A DNA stretch of 36,029 nt, from contig CAIQQB010000001.1 of assembly GCA_903873805.1 (NCBI GenBank), positions 1-36,029 on the forward strand. The letters are read 5' to 3'. Positions 7,952 through 15,299 of the stretch are shown piece after piece. Made by a program: the position numbers and the translations under genes. The DNA comes from an uncultured Opitutia bacterium. Its GTDB lineage: Bacteria > Verrucomicrobiota > Verrucomicrobiia > Opitutales > Opitutaceae. Under the pieces are notes generated by a model. It was not told where the DNA came from. It worked only from the letters and a program-made list of their open reading frames with translations, and made no database searches. The first letter of the stretch is position 1. Every line of letters begins with the position of its first letter.

Positions 7952-9403
7952 TCAGGGCGTGACCTCCAAGATGGCGCGACGGTAGGCGAAGAGGTGCGGC
8001 GTGCCGTCGTCCTCGGCTTGAAGAATGACGTGCACCGCGCCGGGCTTCGTTACCGCCGGCAGCCGGACTTTGGTGGCGAGTCCCTCCGTGGTCGTGAGTG
8101 TCGCGCCTTTGATGCTGCCAGCTTCGGCATAAATCCACCATGTCACGTGCACTGCGTCTTTATCAGGATCGGCCGTGCCCTCAGCCGAGAGCGCGACCTC
8201 GGAGCCACCTTTGACGTGGAGTGTGAGAACGCCTTGGGTGGAATCGCCATTAAGCACGGGCTGCGGGTTGTGATTCGCTTTCTCATAGGCATCAGCGACG
8301 CACCAGTTCATACGCGCGGCAAAGTCATTCTGAAAATGTTCGCGCCAACGCCAGATAGTCGCTGGGTCGGAGGTTTCGGTCTGGCCGTTGTCCGCGGTGA
8401 CGGTGTCCCGGCTGTCCGCGTTGTTTGTCCAGATTTTGCGGCTCTCGCCGGACGCCTGGTAGAACACATAGCGGCCGCCCCAGCCGCCGTTGGCCGGGCT
8501 GTCCGCCCAGCCCAAGCCATTGGCGATCAGCCCGAGGAAGCTTGGGGTGTCGCCTTCCATGATGTATTTGAGCGGGGGGTAAAGCGCGCCAAGCGGGCCG
8601 TGGTTCTTGATGACGTGTTCCTCAAGCCAAGGATTGTCCACGAGGTTGAATTGGTGCATCGGGCCGTTCTTGTAGTTTCTGTCGCCGGAGATGCCGGTCC
8701 ATGTCGCACGCCAGTATTCCTTCGAGTCCGCGTTGCTCGGGGAAACGATGTAGAAGAGGTTGGGAAACTCTTTGCGGAGCCACGGGCCGGCGTCATCCTG
8801 ATCGGAGATGGAGTAGATGCGCAGCTTAGCCACCATTGCCTTCACGTCTGGCTCAGGGCGCGTCGCACGGAGGTCGGACAACGCCTGCGCGAGCGTGTTG
8901 GCCCCGCCCCATATTGCGACCCAGATCGGGCGCGGATCGGGGTTGTCCAGGGCCGCGATGATTTGTCGCGAGCCACCGGTGCCCTGGTCCGGACCCACAG
9001 CCGCCATCCCATACTTAGGCTGGCCGGTCTTCGTGACTCGATCGAGTTGCGCGGCTTCAGGAAAACCCGCCGCATGTTTGAGTAGATTCGGGCGTACCGC
9101 CGAGTAGGCAGCAAGATCCCGGCGGATGAGGTCTTCGCGCGGCCCGTTCTTCAGCCAAGTCGAGGTGGTCGCCACGAGACCCTCGATGTCATATTCATTG
9201 GAGTAGACCAACAGACGCACAAGCGACTCTTCGTCGTCCGGCTCATTGGAAATATCCGTGAGTACGACCAAACGCAGCTTGGCGCTCGCGGCCGTGCCGT
9301 TTCCCAATGTGACCGCGCTGAAGGCTGGCATGACTGGCCAGAGCAGCGCGAAAAAAGCCAGCAGCAGTCTGGTTAGGACGGAAAGAAGAGGGAATATGCG
9401 CAC
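7952..9403 (-). CDS. DUF1593 nucleoside-hydrolase-like protein with Sde182-type C-domain
   Basis: The ~483-residue product begins with a signal peptide (LLSVLTRLLLAFFALLWP). Residues ~35-320 form a DUF1593 domain, which adopts the nucleoside hydrolase fold. The acidic motif VVLTDISNEPDDEESLVRLL corresponds to the calcium/ribose site of nucleoside hydrolases, and WVAIWGGANTLAQAL and RIYSISDQDDAG follow. The C-terminal ~90 residues (VALSAEGTADPDKDAVHVTWW and on) match the Ig-like C-domain of Sde182-type cellulose-binding proteins. I chose GTG at 9403, 11 nt after the upstream stop, because it gives a clean signal peptide. An ATG at 9538 would overlap the upstream gene by over 100 bp and add an unstructured basic leader. 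Its presence among glycosidases suggests hydrolysis of an N- or O-glycoside, unproven. Confidence 0.8.
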   Translation of the reverse strand: MRIFPLLSVLTRLLLAFFALLWPVMPAFSAVTLGNGTAASAKLRLVVLTDISNEPDDEESLVRLLVYSNEYDIEGLVATTSTWLKNGPREDLIRRDLAAYSAVRPNLLKHAAGFPEAAQLDRVTKTGQPKYGMAAVGPDQGTGGSRQIIAALDNPDPRPIWVAIWGGANTLAQALSDLRATRPEPDVKAMVAKLRIYSISDQDDAGPWLRKEFPNLFYIVSPSNADSKEYWRATWTGISGDRNYKNGPMHQFNLVDNPWLEEHVIKNHGPLGALYPPLKYIMEGDTPSFLGLIANGLGWADSPANGGWGGRYVFYQASGESRKIWTNNADSRDTVTADNGQTETSDPATIWRWREHFQNDFAARMNWCVADAYEKANHNPQPVLNGDSTQGVLTLHVKGGSEVALSAEGTADPDKDAVHVTWWIYAEAGSIKGATLTTTEGLATKVRLPAVTKPGAVHVILQAEDDGTPHLFAYRRAILEVTP

Positions 9404-9414
9404 CGGGAAAGATT

Positions 9415-10986
9415 TCAATGGTTGGTGACGTGAAGCGCGACCGGACCGGCGGTCCATTCGGCCGGCGGGTTCAGTTCTGCCTTTCCGTTTGCCAGACGAC
9501 CAGCACTCCGCCACTGTCCCGTGAAGGGCTGAAACCATTCGGCGGCGAGCGGCTGAGCGGCCCCCTCGACCTTCAGGGTGAACGGCTTGGCCGAGCCGAG
9601 AAACACAACATACTCATGGCCCGGTTCGGCGAGGCATGAACCCACGCTGCTCAGATCATCGTGCGGCGTCATCCGCCAATAGTACGTGTGCTCGAAGAAA
9701 TCACGAAGGTTCTTGAAATAGGCATAACCTGGCGGGGTGTCCTGCGGGCGGACGACATCCCACGCGGTGTAGGTGTAGTAATACGCCCCAAACCCGCCCG
9801 CCACATAGATTTCCCATGCGCGACAGGCAACCTCCTCGGGCGACTGCGCCACGCTGTAGGTCTTGTCCTTCGGTCCCAGCGGGCCTTGCTCGTAGCCGAA
9901 TTCGGTGTTGATGACTGGCCATTGGTACTGCGCGAGGTGTGCGAGCATGATTTCGCGCCATTGCAGATGCTGTTGGTCGGAGCGATAATCAATAAGCCCG
10001 TCGTAGGCACCGTGGTCGTAGTTGGCGCGATCGTCGTGGACGGTGAGGAGCCGGTGATAGGGATCGTTCGCGCGGATGAAGCGTAACCGCGCCTGCTTGG
10101 CGGCAAGGTCTTTTTCGTAATTCGCTTCCTTGGCAAGATCCCAGGTGATGTTCGGATACGCGGCATAGCGCGCAATCAACCACCGATAATACTGGTCGTC
10201 CTCGGGGCTGCCATTGGCCGGCCACCTGACCTGCTTGTTGTAGACCTTCATCAGGACATGCGCCCAGATGCCGCGTCGGTACAGCGCTTCGATCACGCGG
10301 TCGTAGTGCTGCCAGTAGGCGAGATTGAATCGGCTGAGGTCCGGTTGATCGTTCGTTCCCGCCCAGGCATCGAGCGGGGGAGGACCGAAGTCGTCCGCGC
10401 CGGTGCGGCCCCTGCGCCAGCTCGTGTCGTATGCGTAGGCGTTTAGAATCACAAAGTTGAAGCCGCTGGCGGTGAGCTTATCGAGGAAGGGGTTGATCGT
10501 CCTCAACGCGGGGTCGTTCGCATCAAGCGCCCACAGCCAATCGCACTCGTAACCGACCGGGAGAAATCGGGTGCCGTCCTCGAACACGAATTGGTGTGGC
10601 TGCGCCGTATCCACGCACATGCCGCCGTGGATGGCCGGCGAAGGGTTGGCGACGCAGACCCAGGAGCCCCGCCGTCCGTCCAGGTCTGCGAGATCAGAAT
10701 GGGTCACGAACGCCCACGCGCCTTCGGCGGGCACGGAGACCCGCACCTTCCAAGTGGCGTGGCCGTCAAAAAAACCCGGGACCGTGAACCTGGCCCCAGT
10801 CGGTCCGGTGACCTCGGCGTTAAGAATGACCCGGAACGGATTCTCCGGCATCGTGGACGAGGCAAAGGTGAAGTCGTGCGGCTCCCACCGGGGCACCGGC
10901 ATTTCGGCACCGTGGGCGTCCGGCCTTGACCCCAAAATGCACACGGCGAAAACGGTGACGCCCTTGATGAGCTGGAGACTGGCCAT
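9415..10986 (-). CDS. DUF5060/DUF4038 family secreted glycosidase
   Basis: This 523-residue exported protein is the first gene of the five-gene operon. A signal peptide (LIKGVTVFAVCILGS) is followed at ~30-125 by a DUF5060 beta-sandwich (FRVILNAEVTGPTGARFTVP, GFFDGHATWKVRVSVPAEG). Residues ~130-430 form a TIM barrel related to DUF4038 (FLPVGYECDWLWALD, GFNFVILNAYAYD, AAYPNITWDLAKEANYE, WPVINTEFGYEQGP). The Glu residues in LAKEANYE and NTEFGYE occupy positions typical of the acid/base and nucleophile in clan-A glycosidases, which is an inference. The C-terminal ~90 residues are a small beta-domain. The ATG at 10986 faces the AraC gene across a 156-bp divergent gap. Related enzymes act on plant wall polysaccharides. 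The exact substrate cannot be read from sequence. Confidence 0.78.
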   Translation of the reverse strand: MASLQLIKGVTVFAVCILGSRPDAHGAEMPVPRWEPHDFTFASSTMPENPFRVILNAEVTGPTGARFTVPGFFDGHATWKVRVSVPAEGAWAFVTHSDLADLDGRRGSWVCVANPSPAIHGGMCVDTAQPHQFVFEDGTRFLPVGYECDWLWALDANDPALRTINPFLDKLTASGFNFVILNAYAYDTSWRRGRTGADDFGPPPLDAWAGTNDQPDLSRFNLAYWQHYDRVIEALYRRGIWAHVLMKVYNKQVRWPANGSPEDDQYYRWLIARYAAYPNITWDLAKEANYEKDLAAKQARLRFIRANDPYHRLLTVHDDRANYDHGAYDGLIDYRSDQQHLQWREIMLAHLAQYQWPVINTEFGYEQGPLGPKDKTYSVAQSPEEVACRAWEIYVAGGFGAYYYTYTAWDVVRPQDTPPGYAYFKNLRDFFEHTYYWRMTPHDDLSSVGSCLAEPGHEYVVFLGSAKPFTLKVEGAAQPLAAEWFQPFTGQWRSAGRLANGKAELNPPAEWTAGPVALHVTNH

Positions 10987-11071
10987 GGGAAATTGCGGAA
11001 GGGGATGGGAAAGGGCTGGAAGGAACAGGGCCCCGTCCCGACCCTACGCTAATTTTGCTCTTACTTCTACC

Positions 11072-11097
11072 GCCAATCTGGCAATAACCACCGTTAT
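11072..11097. promoter_or_regulatory. Two inverted repeats in the divergent AraC/operon gap
   Basis: The gap between the AraC-type regulator and the operon contains GCCA-N3-TGGC at 11072-11082 and ATAAC-N4-GTTAT at 11084-11097. Both are perfect and lie one base apart. Their location between divergent units suggests an operator, perhaps for the AraC protein, although that family more often binds direct repeats. No convincing -35/-10 pair could be fixed. Confidence 0.35.
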
Positions 11098-11142
11098 CCT
11101 AAGCCTCAGCTTCGGCCAGGCTTCACATCCCACCCCGTCACC

Positions 11143-12018
11143 ATGATTAGCTTCGACCCCAACCGGCCCGACTTTGCCCCCTACGGCCTCACCTGCGTGC
11201 GCTGGTCGCCGACCCTGATGCGGCGGCCGGACCGCCACAATGAGATCGAGTTGAACTTTCTCCGCAGCGGCTGGCTGATCTATCTGCTCGGGGGGCGAAA
11301 AGTGCGCGTGGAGGCGGGAAAGCTGAGTGCCTTCTGGGCGGCCATCCCCCACCAGATCATCGCCTACAGCGGCCGCATGGAATACTCCGTGGCAACCCTC
11401 CCGCTCGCCTGGTTCATTCACTGCCAACTGCCCGGACGGCTGGTCCAACCGCTGCTGCATGGCCGGTTGGTCAGTGAGCCGGAGACGCGGCGGGCGCATT
11501 CCGACAGCGGACTGTTTGCCTGCTGGGAACAGGACCTCGGCGCGCCAGATTCCGGCACGACCAAAGCCGTCCTGCTGGAGATGGAGGCGCGGTTGCTCCG
11601 GCTCGCCCTGGCCTGTCCGCCCTGGCGCACCCGCCAGACCGCCGCGCGAAAACCGCCGACGGTGATGGGCGGTGCCGGGCTGAGCAAAGTCGAGCACATG
11701 GCCGGATTGATCGCCCAACATTACACGGAGCACCTGACGGTGGACATGATCGCGAGCGCGGTGCGGCTGCACCCGAACTACGCCATGAATCTTTTCCGCA
11801 AGGCTTTTGGCACCACCCTGATCGATTATGTGACGCAGCACCGGGTGTCCCATGCCCAGCGGCTGCTGGCCACCTCGGATCTGAAGATTGTGGAGATCGC
11901 GGGTGCGTCCGGCTTCGGATCGATCAGCCGTTTCAATGATGCTTTCCGGCGGTCCTGCGGATGCTCTCCCCGGGACTACCGGCAGGGCCATCTGGCCTCG
12001 GCGCTACCGGATGGTTGA
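11143..12018 (+). CDS. AraC-family transcriptional regulator
   Basis: This 291-residue regulator has an N-terminal cupin-type sensing region (~1-170; HNEIELNFLRSGWLIYLLGG, FWAAIPHQII) like that of MelR-type sugar regulators. A C-terminal AraC double helix-turn-helix occupies ~185-283. The first HTH carries LTVDMIASAVRLHPNYAMNL, and the second carries LKIVEIAGASGFGSISRFND followed by the hallmark F-R-S-G-SPRDYR. It is transcribed away from the glycosidase operon starting at 10986, the usual arrangement for a local activator responding to a released sugar. That control is inferred. ATG at 11143 gives the normal length for the family. Confidence 0.88.
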   Translation: MISFDPNRPDFAPYGLTCVRWSPTLMRRPDRHNEIELNFLRSGWLIYLLGGRKVRVEAGKLSAFWAAIPHQIIAYSGRMEYSVATLPLAWFIHCQLPGRLVQPLLHGRLVSEPETRRAHSDSGLFACWEQDLGAPDSGTTKAVLLEMEARLLRLALACPPWRTRQTAARKPPTVMGGAGLSKVEHMAGLIAQHYTEHLTVDMIASAVRLHPNYAMNLFRKAFGTTLIDYVTQHRVSHAQRLLATSDLKIVEIAGASGFGSISRFNDAFRRSCGCSPRDYRQGHLASALPDG

Positions 12019-12195
12019 AGGACCGAGAAGAGATCGGCTGGTCGTCGCAAAACCTGAATCCTTACAGTCTTTTTCAGGAAAGAACAGGAGTGCCGAGAAT
12101 GAGTCGCAAGAATTGAGTCCGGGGCTGACAACCTCCAGATAACACCTCCTTCATGTCCATTTTCCCACATTTGGGTAGTCAAGCCGAGGTGGTAT

Positions 12196-12205
12196 AAAGG
12201 CAACG
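12196..12205. repeat. 10-bp direct repeat AAAGGCAACG, left copy
   Basis: AAAGGCAACG occurs here and again at 12662-12671. The two copies enclose the whole double-XRE gene, with the second copy covering its start codon. The left copy also overlaps the first arm of the hairpin at 12198-12233. A target-site duplication or a recombination scar would look like this, but at this length chance or shared terminator sequence cannot be excluded. Confidence 0.5.
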
Positions 12206-12233
12206 AATGGTCGGCCAAAAGGATTCGTTGCCT
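12198..12233 (-). terminator. 11-bp perfect hairpin downstream of the XRE gene
   Basis: AGGCAACGAAT (12198-12208) and ATTCGTTGCCT (12223-12233) form a perfect 11-bp stem with a 14-nt loop. It starts 7 nt beyond the XRE gene's TAA stop. On the minus strand the stem is followed by a short TTTATAC run, a weak tail for an intrinsic terminator. It could instead be the end of a mobile cassette. Confidence 0.5.
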
Positions 12234-12240
12234 ATTCAGT

Positions 12241-12669
12241 TTACGAGCCGATTTTGAACAACTTTTTGATGGTGTCCACATGCCCGGCGGAGGGCTTCCA
12301 CCGGCCCGTTTCCCATCGGGCCAAGGTTGAGGGATCAATCCCCAGCATCCGGGCACAAGCCACCCGGCTCATACCCCTGCTGGAACGCGCCCAGATGAGC
12401 CGGCCGGGAAGTCCCTTTGGCTCGGGTAAGGGGTTGTAACCAAGGAAGCTAATGATGCTAGCCATGAAATGCACTTCGGGTTTCACCCCACCCTTCTCCC
12501 AGTTCCAGATCGACGCTTCGTCCACCCCGATTTGAGCGGCGACTTGGCGCTGGAACAGGCCCAAATCGAGCCTGCGCTTCCTGATGTGATCGGCGATGGT
12601 CACGAGGGCGGTCGGATAGCCCAGTTTCTTGGGGTGCGACGCTGTGATGGTCAACTGACAGAAAGGCAA
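12241..12669 (-). CDS. Double-XRE helix-turn-helix protein (MPFC family)
   Basis: This 142-residue protein contains two lambda-repressor-type HTH domains in tandem. Residues ~25-80 (IRKRRLDLGLFQRQVAAQIG, VDEASIWNWEKG) and ~88-142 (RVACARMLGIDPSTLARWET) each have the Q-V-A / S-I/T-W/R-WE pattern. Small proteins beginning MPFC are, from memory, frequent as orphan genes in Verrucomicrobia, Acidobacteria and Deltaproteobacteria, with unknown targets. The start here is TTG at 12669, and sequence five bases upstream of it already belongs to the antisense of a comM fragment. The native ATG and promoter therefore seem to have been lost at a rearrangement junction. Whether it is still expressed is unclear. 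Confidence 0.75.
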   Translation of the reverse strand: MPFCQLTITASHPKKLGYPTALVTIADHIRKRRLDLGLFQRQVAAQIGVDEASIWNWEKGGVKPEVHFMASIISFLGYNPLPEPKGLPGRLIWARSSRGMSRVACARMLGIDPSTLARWETGRWKPSAGHVDTIKKLFKIGS

Positions 12670-12671
12670 CG
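12662..12671. repeat. 10-bp direct repeat AAAGGCAACG, right copy
   Basis: This is the second copy of the repeat at 12196-12205. It overlaps the XRE start codon and abuts the comM remnant beginning at 12675, so it marks the exact junction between the two sequences. Confidence 0.5.
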
Positions 12672-12674
12672 TAG

Positions 12675-13157
12675 CGGTGTCCGTGCGGCTATCTCGGCGA
12701 TCCGAAACACGAGTGCCGCTGCGCGCCCGCGCAGATCCAGCGCTACCGCGCGCGCATCAGCAGGCCGCTGCTCGACCGCATCGACCTGCACATCGAGGCC
12801 CCCGCGCTTTCGATCCGTGAACTGCAGAATTCCGCGCCGGGCGAAAGCTCCGCGGTCGTGCGCGCCCGCGTGCAGGCGGCGCGCGAGCGCCAGCTCGCCC
12901 GCTTCGCCGGGTCCAAGGTGACGAGCAACGCCCGCATGACGCACGCCCATATCCGCGCGCACATCCCGCTCGACCCGGCCCTGGGCGAAATGCTCCAGCA
13001 GGCAATGGAACAGCTCTCCCTCGGCGCCCGCGCCTACGACCGCATTTTGAAGGTGGCCCGCACCATCGCCGACCTCGCCGCCAGCGACCGCGTCGAGCAG
13101 CCCCACCTGCTGGAGGCCATCCAATATCGCTCCCTCGACCGGAGCGTGTTTTACTGA
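12675..13157 (+). pseudogene. comM: comM (Mg-chelatase-like ATPase) 3' remnant, copy 1
   Basis: The + strand frame ending at TGA 13157 is open for ~160 codons after a TAG at 12672. It matches the C-terminal third of ComM/YifB. It opens at the zinc-ribbon-like [17 protein letters not shown] motif, continues [20 protein letters not shown], and ends in the ComM C-terminal helical domain ([42 protein letters not shown]). The N-terminal Lon-like domain and the Walker A and B motifs of the ~500-residue protein are missing, so it cannot work as the DNA-branch-migration helicase used in natural transformation. Codons are undamaged, suggesting fairly recent truncation. A second, more decayed copy of the last ~60 codons lies at 19978. 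No initiation codon with a plausible ribosome site is seen. Confidence 0.88.
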
Positions 13158-13232
13158 GGACCCTCGCCTCACACTTTTGGGGGGATTGGCGACCGGCGGT
13201 GCGTTGGCGGGCGGTTGATTCGAAAAGAGTTC

Positions 13233-13285
13233 TTGGCTGGTGTTGGCTGTATTGTACACTCGGCACGTCCGTCAGAGTTCTGACG
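13233..13285 (+). promoter_or_regulatory. Putative fucosidase promoter with palindromic operator
   Basis: TTGGCT (13233-13238) and TACACT (13255-13260), 16 bp apart, are an acceptable -35/-10 pair. Just downstream is a perfect inverted repeat, CGTCAGA-GT-TCTGACG, at 13270-13285, where a repressor would block the start region. The ATG follows at 13303. The palindrome is directly visible. Promoter and repressor roles are inferred, and no cognate regulator lies next to it. Confidence 0.4.
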
Positions 13286-13302
13286 GTTCTCCACCCCAAC
13301 AT

Positions 13303-15159
13303 ATGCCACACGTGCCCCTCCCGGACGATTGCGATGGCCGACCGATCCCGCGCCGCTCGTTTCTCAAGCTGACCTCGCTGGCGGCCACCGGGCTCGCCGC
13401 GGGCCCGGTGCTCGGCCGACTCGCGCGGGCCGCCACCACGCCACCCGCCGTCCAGCCCGCCGGCGCCCCACCCCCGCTGCCCGCCCTGCCGCCCCTCGCG
13501 CCGATTCCCACGCTCCCGCCGCTCCAGCCACCGGGCTCCGTGACGATGGGAAATCCGGCCCAGTTCGCCGAGACCATCATGGATTTTCCCATCTTGCCCG
13601 GACCCTACGCGCCGACCTGGGACTCCATCGCGCAACATTATCCGGGCAAGGAGGTCACCTGGCTGCGCGAAGCCAAGTTTGGCATCTGGGTGCATTTCGG
13701 CCCGCAAGCCGCCGGAATGAGCGGAGACTGGTATGCCCGCCGGCTCTACATGCAGGGCCAGACCGCCTACAATAATCATCTCCGCGATTTCGGCCATCCC
13801 GCCGAGGTCGGCTACAAGGAACTGCTAAAGGACTGGAATCCGACCAAGCTGGATCCCGCCGCCGTGGTGAAACTCTACCAGGCCGCCGGCGCGCGGTTCC
13901 TCCTGATCCAGGGGGTGCACCACGACAACTTCGACAACTGGAACTCCGCCTACCAGCCGTGGAATTCCGTCAACCTCGGGCCGAAGCGCGACCTGCTCGG
14001 CGAGTGGGCCCGGGCCGCGCACGGGGCGGGCCTGCGCTATGGGGTGTCATTCCATCATGAATACACCTGGTGGTGGTGGCAGAAGTCGCTCGGCCACGAC
14101 CGCACCGGCCCCCGGTCCGGCGCGCCCTACGACGGCAACCTCACCCTCGCCGACGGCAAAGGCAAGTGGTGGGAGGGCTTGGATCCGCGCCTGCTCTACG
14201 GCGTCGACCTGCGCGAATACCGCGGCTTCGACCAGGACAGCTGGTGTCCGACCGAGGGCATCCTCGTCAACCATCAGGAATACTGCCGCTGGTACGCGAC
14301 GCGCTGGGCCCTGCGCATCATGGACGTGGTCCGGAAATACGACCCCGACTTCATCTACACCGACGGCAACTCCACCCAGCCCTTCACCGGCATCAAGAGC
14401 GCCACTGGCTGCAAGTGCGACGCGATGCAGCGCGTGATCGCCGACTATTACAACCACACGCTCCGGACCCGCGGCGCGGTGGACACCTTCAGCATCGTGA
14501 AATTCCACCCACCCGGCAACGGCGTGGTTAACACCTTCGAGGACAACTGGCCCGCCGGCATCAAGACCGACCAGCCGTGGATCGGCGAGACGGCCTACGG
14601 CGATTGGTATTACGCGCCCGGCTTCGTCTATGACGCGGGGGCGCTCGTCCGACACATGCTCGAGTGTGTGTCACGTGATGGCAGCTTTTGCGTGAACATC
14701 GCCATGCGCCCCGACGGCTCGCTCGACGACGGCAGTCTGAAGATGCTCGCGGAGGTCGGCGACTGGATGAAGCTCAATGGCGAGGGCATTTACGGCAGCC
14801 GCGCCTGGCTGAAGTACGGCGAAGGGGCCAACGGCCGCGTGCGGTCGTCGCCCAGAGGCAAGATCGGCCAGAGCCAGGCCAGTTTCCAGTTCAGCCCGCA
14901 GGATTTTCGTTTCACCGCCGGAAAGGACGGCGCGGTGTACGCCTTCTGCATGGCGGTGCCGGAGCCAGGCACGACGCTGAAGATTGCCTCCCTGGGGAAG
15001 GCCGACCCGGCGGTGAGAGCCGTGAAGGCGGTCAGCCTGCTCGGCAGCCCCGCGGCCGTCGAGTGGCGGCAGCTGGCCGACGGTCTGGAACTCACCTGCC
15101 CCGCCGGCCCGCCGCGGACCATCGCCCTCGGCTTCAAAGTGACTTTCGCCGCGGCCTGA
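13303..15159 (+). CDS. GH29 alpha-L-fucosidase, Tat-exported
   Basis: This 618-residue enzyme is predicted to remove terminal alpha-L-fucose. The N-terminus carries a twin-arginine signal (PRRSFLKLTSLAATGLAAGP), so it is exported folded. A proline-rich linker (PPAVQPAGAPPPLP and on) precedes the GH29 barrel. Barrel motifs are LREAKFGIWVHFGPQ, GARFLLIQGVHHDNFDNWNS, KRDLLGEWARAAHGAGLRYG, DFIYTDGNST (its Asp is the likely nucleophile) and SRDGSFCVNIAMRPDGSLDD. A C-terminal beta-domain ends the protein. I start it at ATG 13303 rather than GTG 13240 because the extra 21 residues overlap the promoter-like region. The gene stands alone on the + strand, converging on the rhamnosidase. No clear Shine-Dalgarno is present. 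Confidence 0.88.
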   Translation: MPHVPLPDDCDGRPIPRRSFLKLTSLAATGLAAGPVLGRLARAATTPPAVQPAGAPPPLPALPPLAPIPTLPPLQPPGSVTMGNPAQFAETIMDFPILPGPYAPTWDSIAQHYPGKEVTWLREAKFGIWVHFGPQAAGMSGDWYARRLYMQGQTAYNNHLRDFGHPAEVGYKELLKDWNPTKLDPAAVVKLYQAAGARFLLIQGVHHDNFDNWNSAYQPWNSVNLGPKRDLLGEWARAAHGAGLRYGVSFHHEYTWWWWQKSLGHDRTGPRSGAPYDGNLTLADGKGKWWEGLDPRLLYGVDLREYRGFDQDSWCPTEGILVNHQEYCRWYATRWALRIMDVVRKYDPDFIYTDGNSTQPFTGIKSATGCKCDAMQRVIADYYNHTLRTRGAVDTFSIVKFHPPGNGVVNTFEDNWPAGIKTDQPWIGETAYGDWYYAPGFVYDAGALVRHMLECVSRDGSFCVNIAMRPDGSLDDGSLKMLAEVGDWMKLNGEGIYGSRAWLKYGEGANGRVRSSPRGKIGQSQASFQFSPQDFRFTAGKDGAVYAFCMAVPEPGTTLKIASLGKADPAVRAVKAVSLLGSPAAVEWRQLADGLELTCPAGPPRTIALGFKVTFAAA

Positions 15160-15170
15160 CCTCGCCGCTC

Positions 15171-15299
15171 ATACCAATCGTCCGACGGATTTACTCTTTT
15201 GTAGGGCCTCACCTCGCGTGAGGCCTTGCTGTTTTCCCTGCGACCAAGGCTCGACGCAAGGTCGAGCCCTACAATGTAAAAGCGAAGCGCAAATGGTAT
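15171..15299. repeat. REP-type inverted pair (BIME-like) with nested hairpins
   Basis: Two inward-facing units occupy the convergent fucosidase/rhamnosidase gap. Each begins with GTAGGG at its outer end and carries a perfect 8-bp stem with a 5-nt loop: GGCCTCAC/GTGAGGCC at 15205-15225 and GGCTCGAC/GTCGAGCC at 15248-15268. The second unit reads GTAGGG on the opposite strand, ending at 15272. Outside these, ATACCA (15171) and TGGTAT (15299) form terminal inverted repeats, so the whole element is ~129 bp. A GTAG foot plus a hairpin is the hallmark of REP sequences mobilised by RAYT transposases. Its last base overlaps the rhamnosidase stop codon. Confidence 0.7.

Noticed and set aside
12651..13259. 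Minus-strand frame suggesting a gene upstream of the XRE protein
   Set aside because: It is the antisense of the comM remnant. The matching antisense frame at 19737-20186 is explained by the second comM copy.
12757..13797. Minus-strand frame of 346 codons across the comM remnant and fucosidase start
   Set aside because: The opposite strand encodes recognisable ComM and GH29 sequence. This frame is Gly/Arg-rich and matches nothing.
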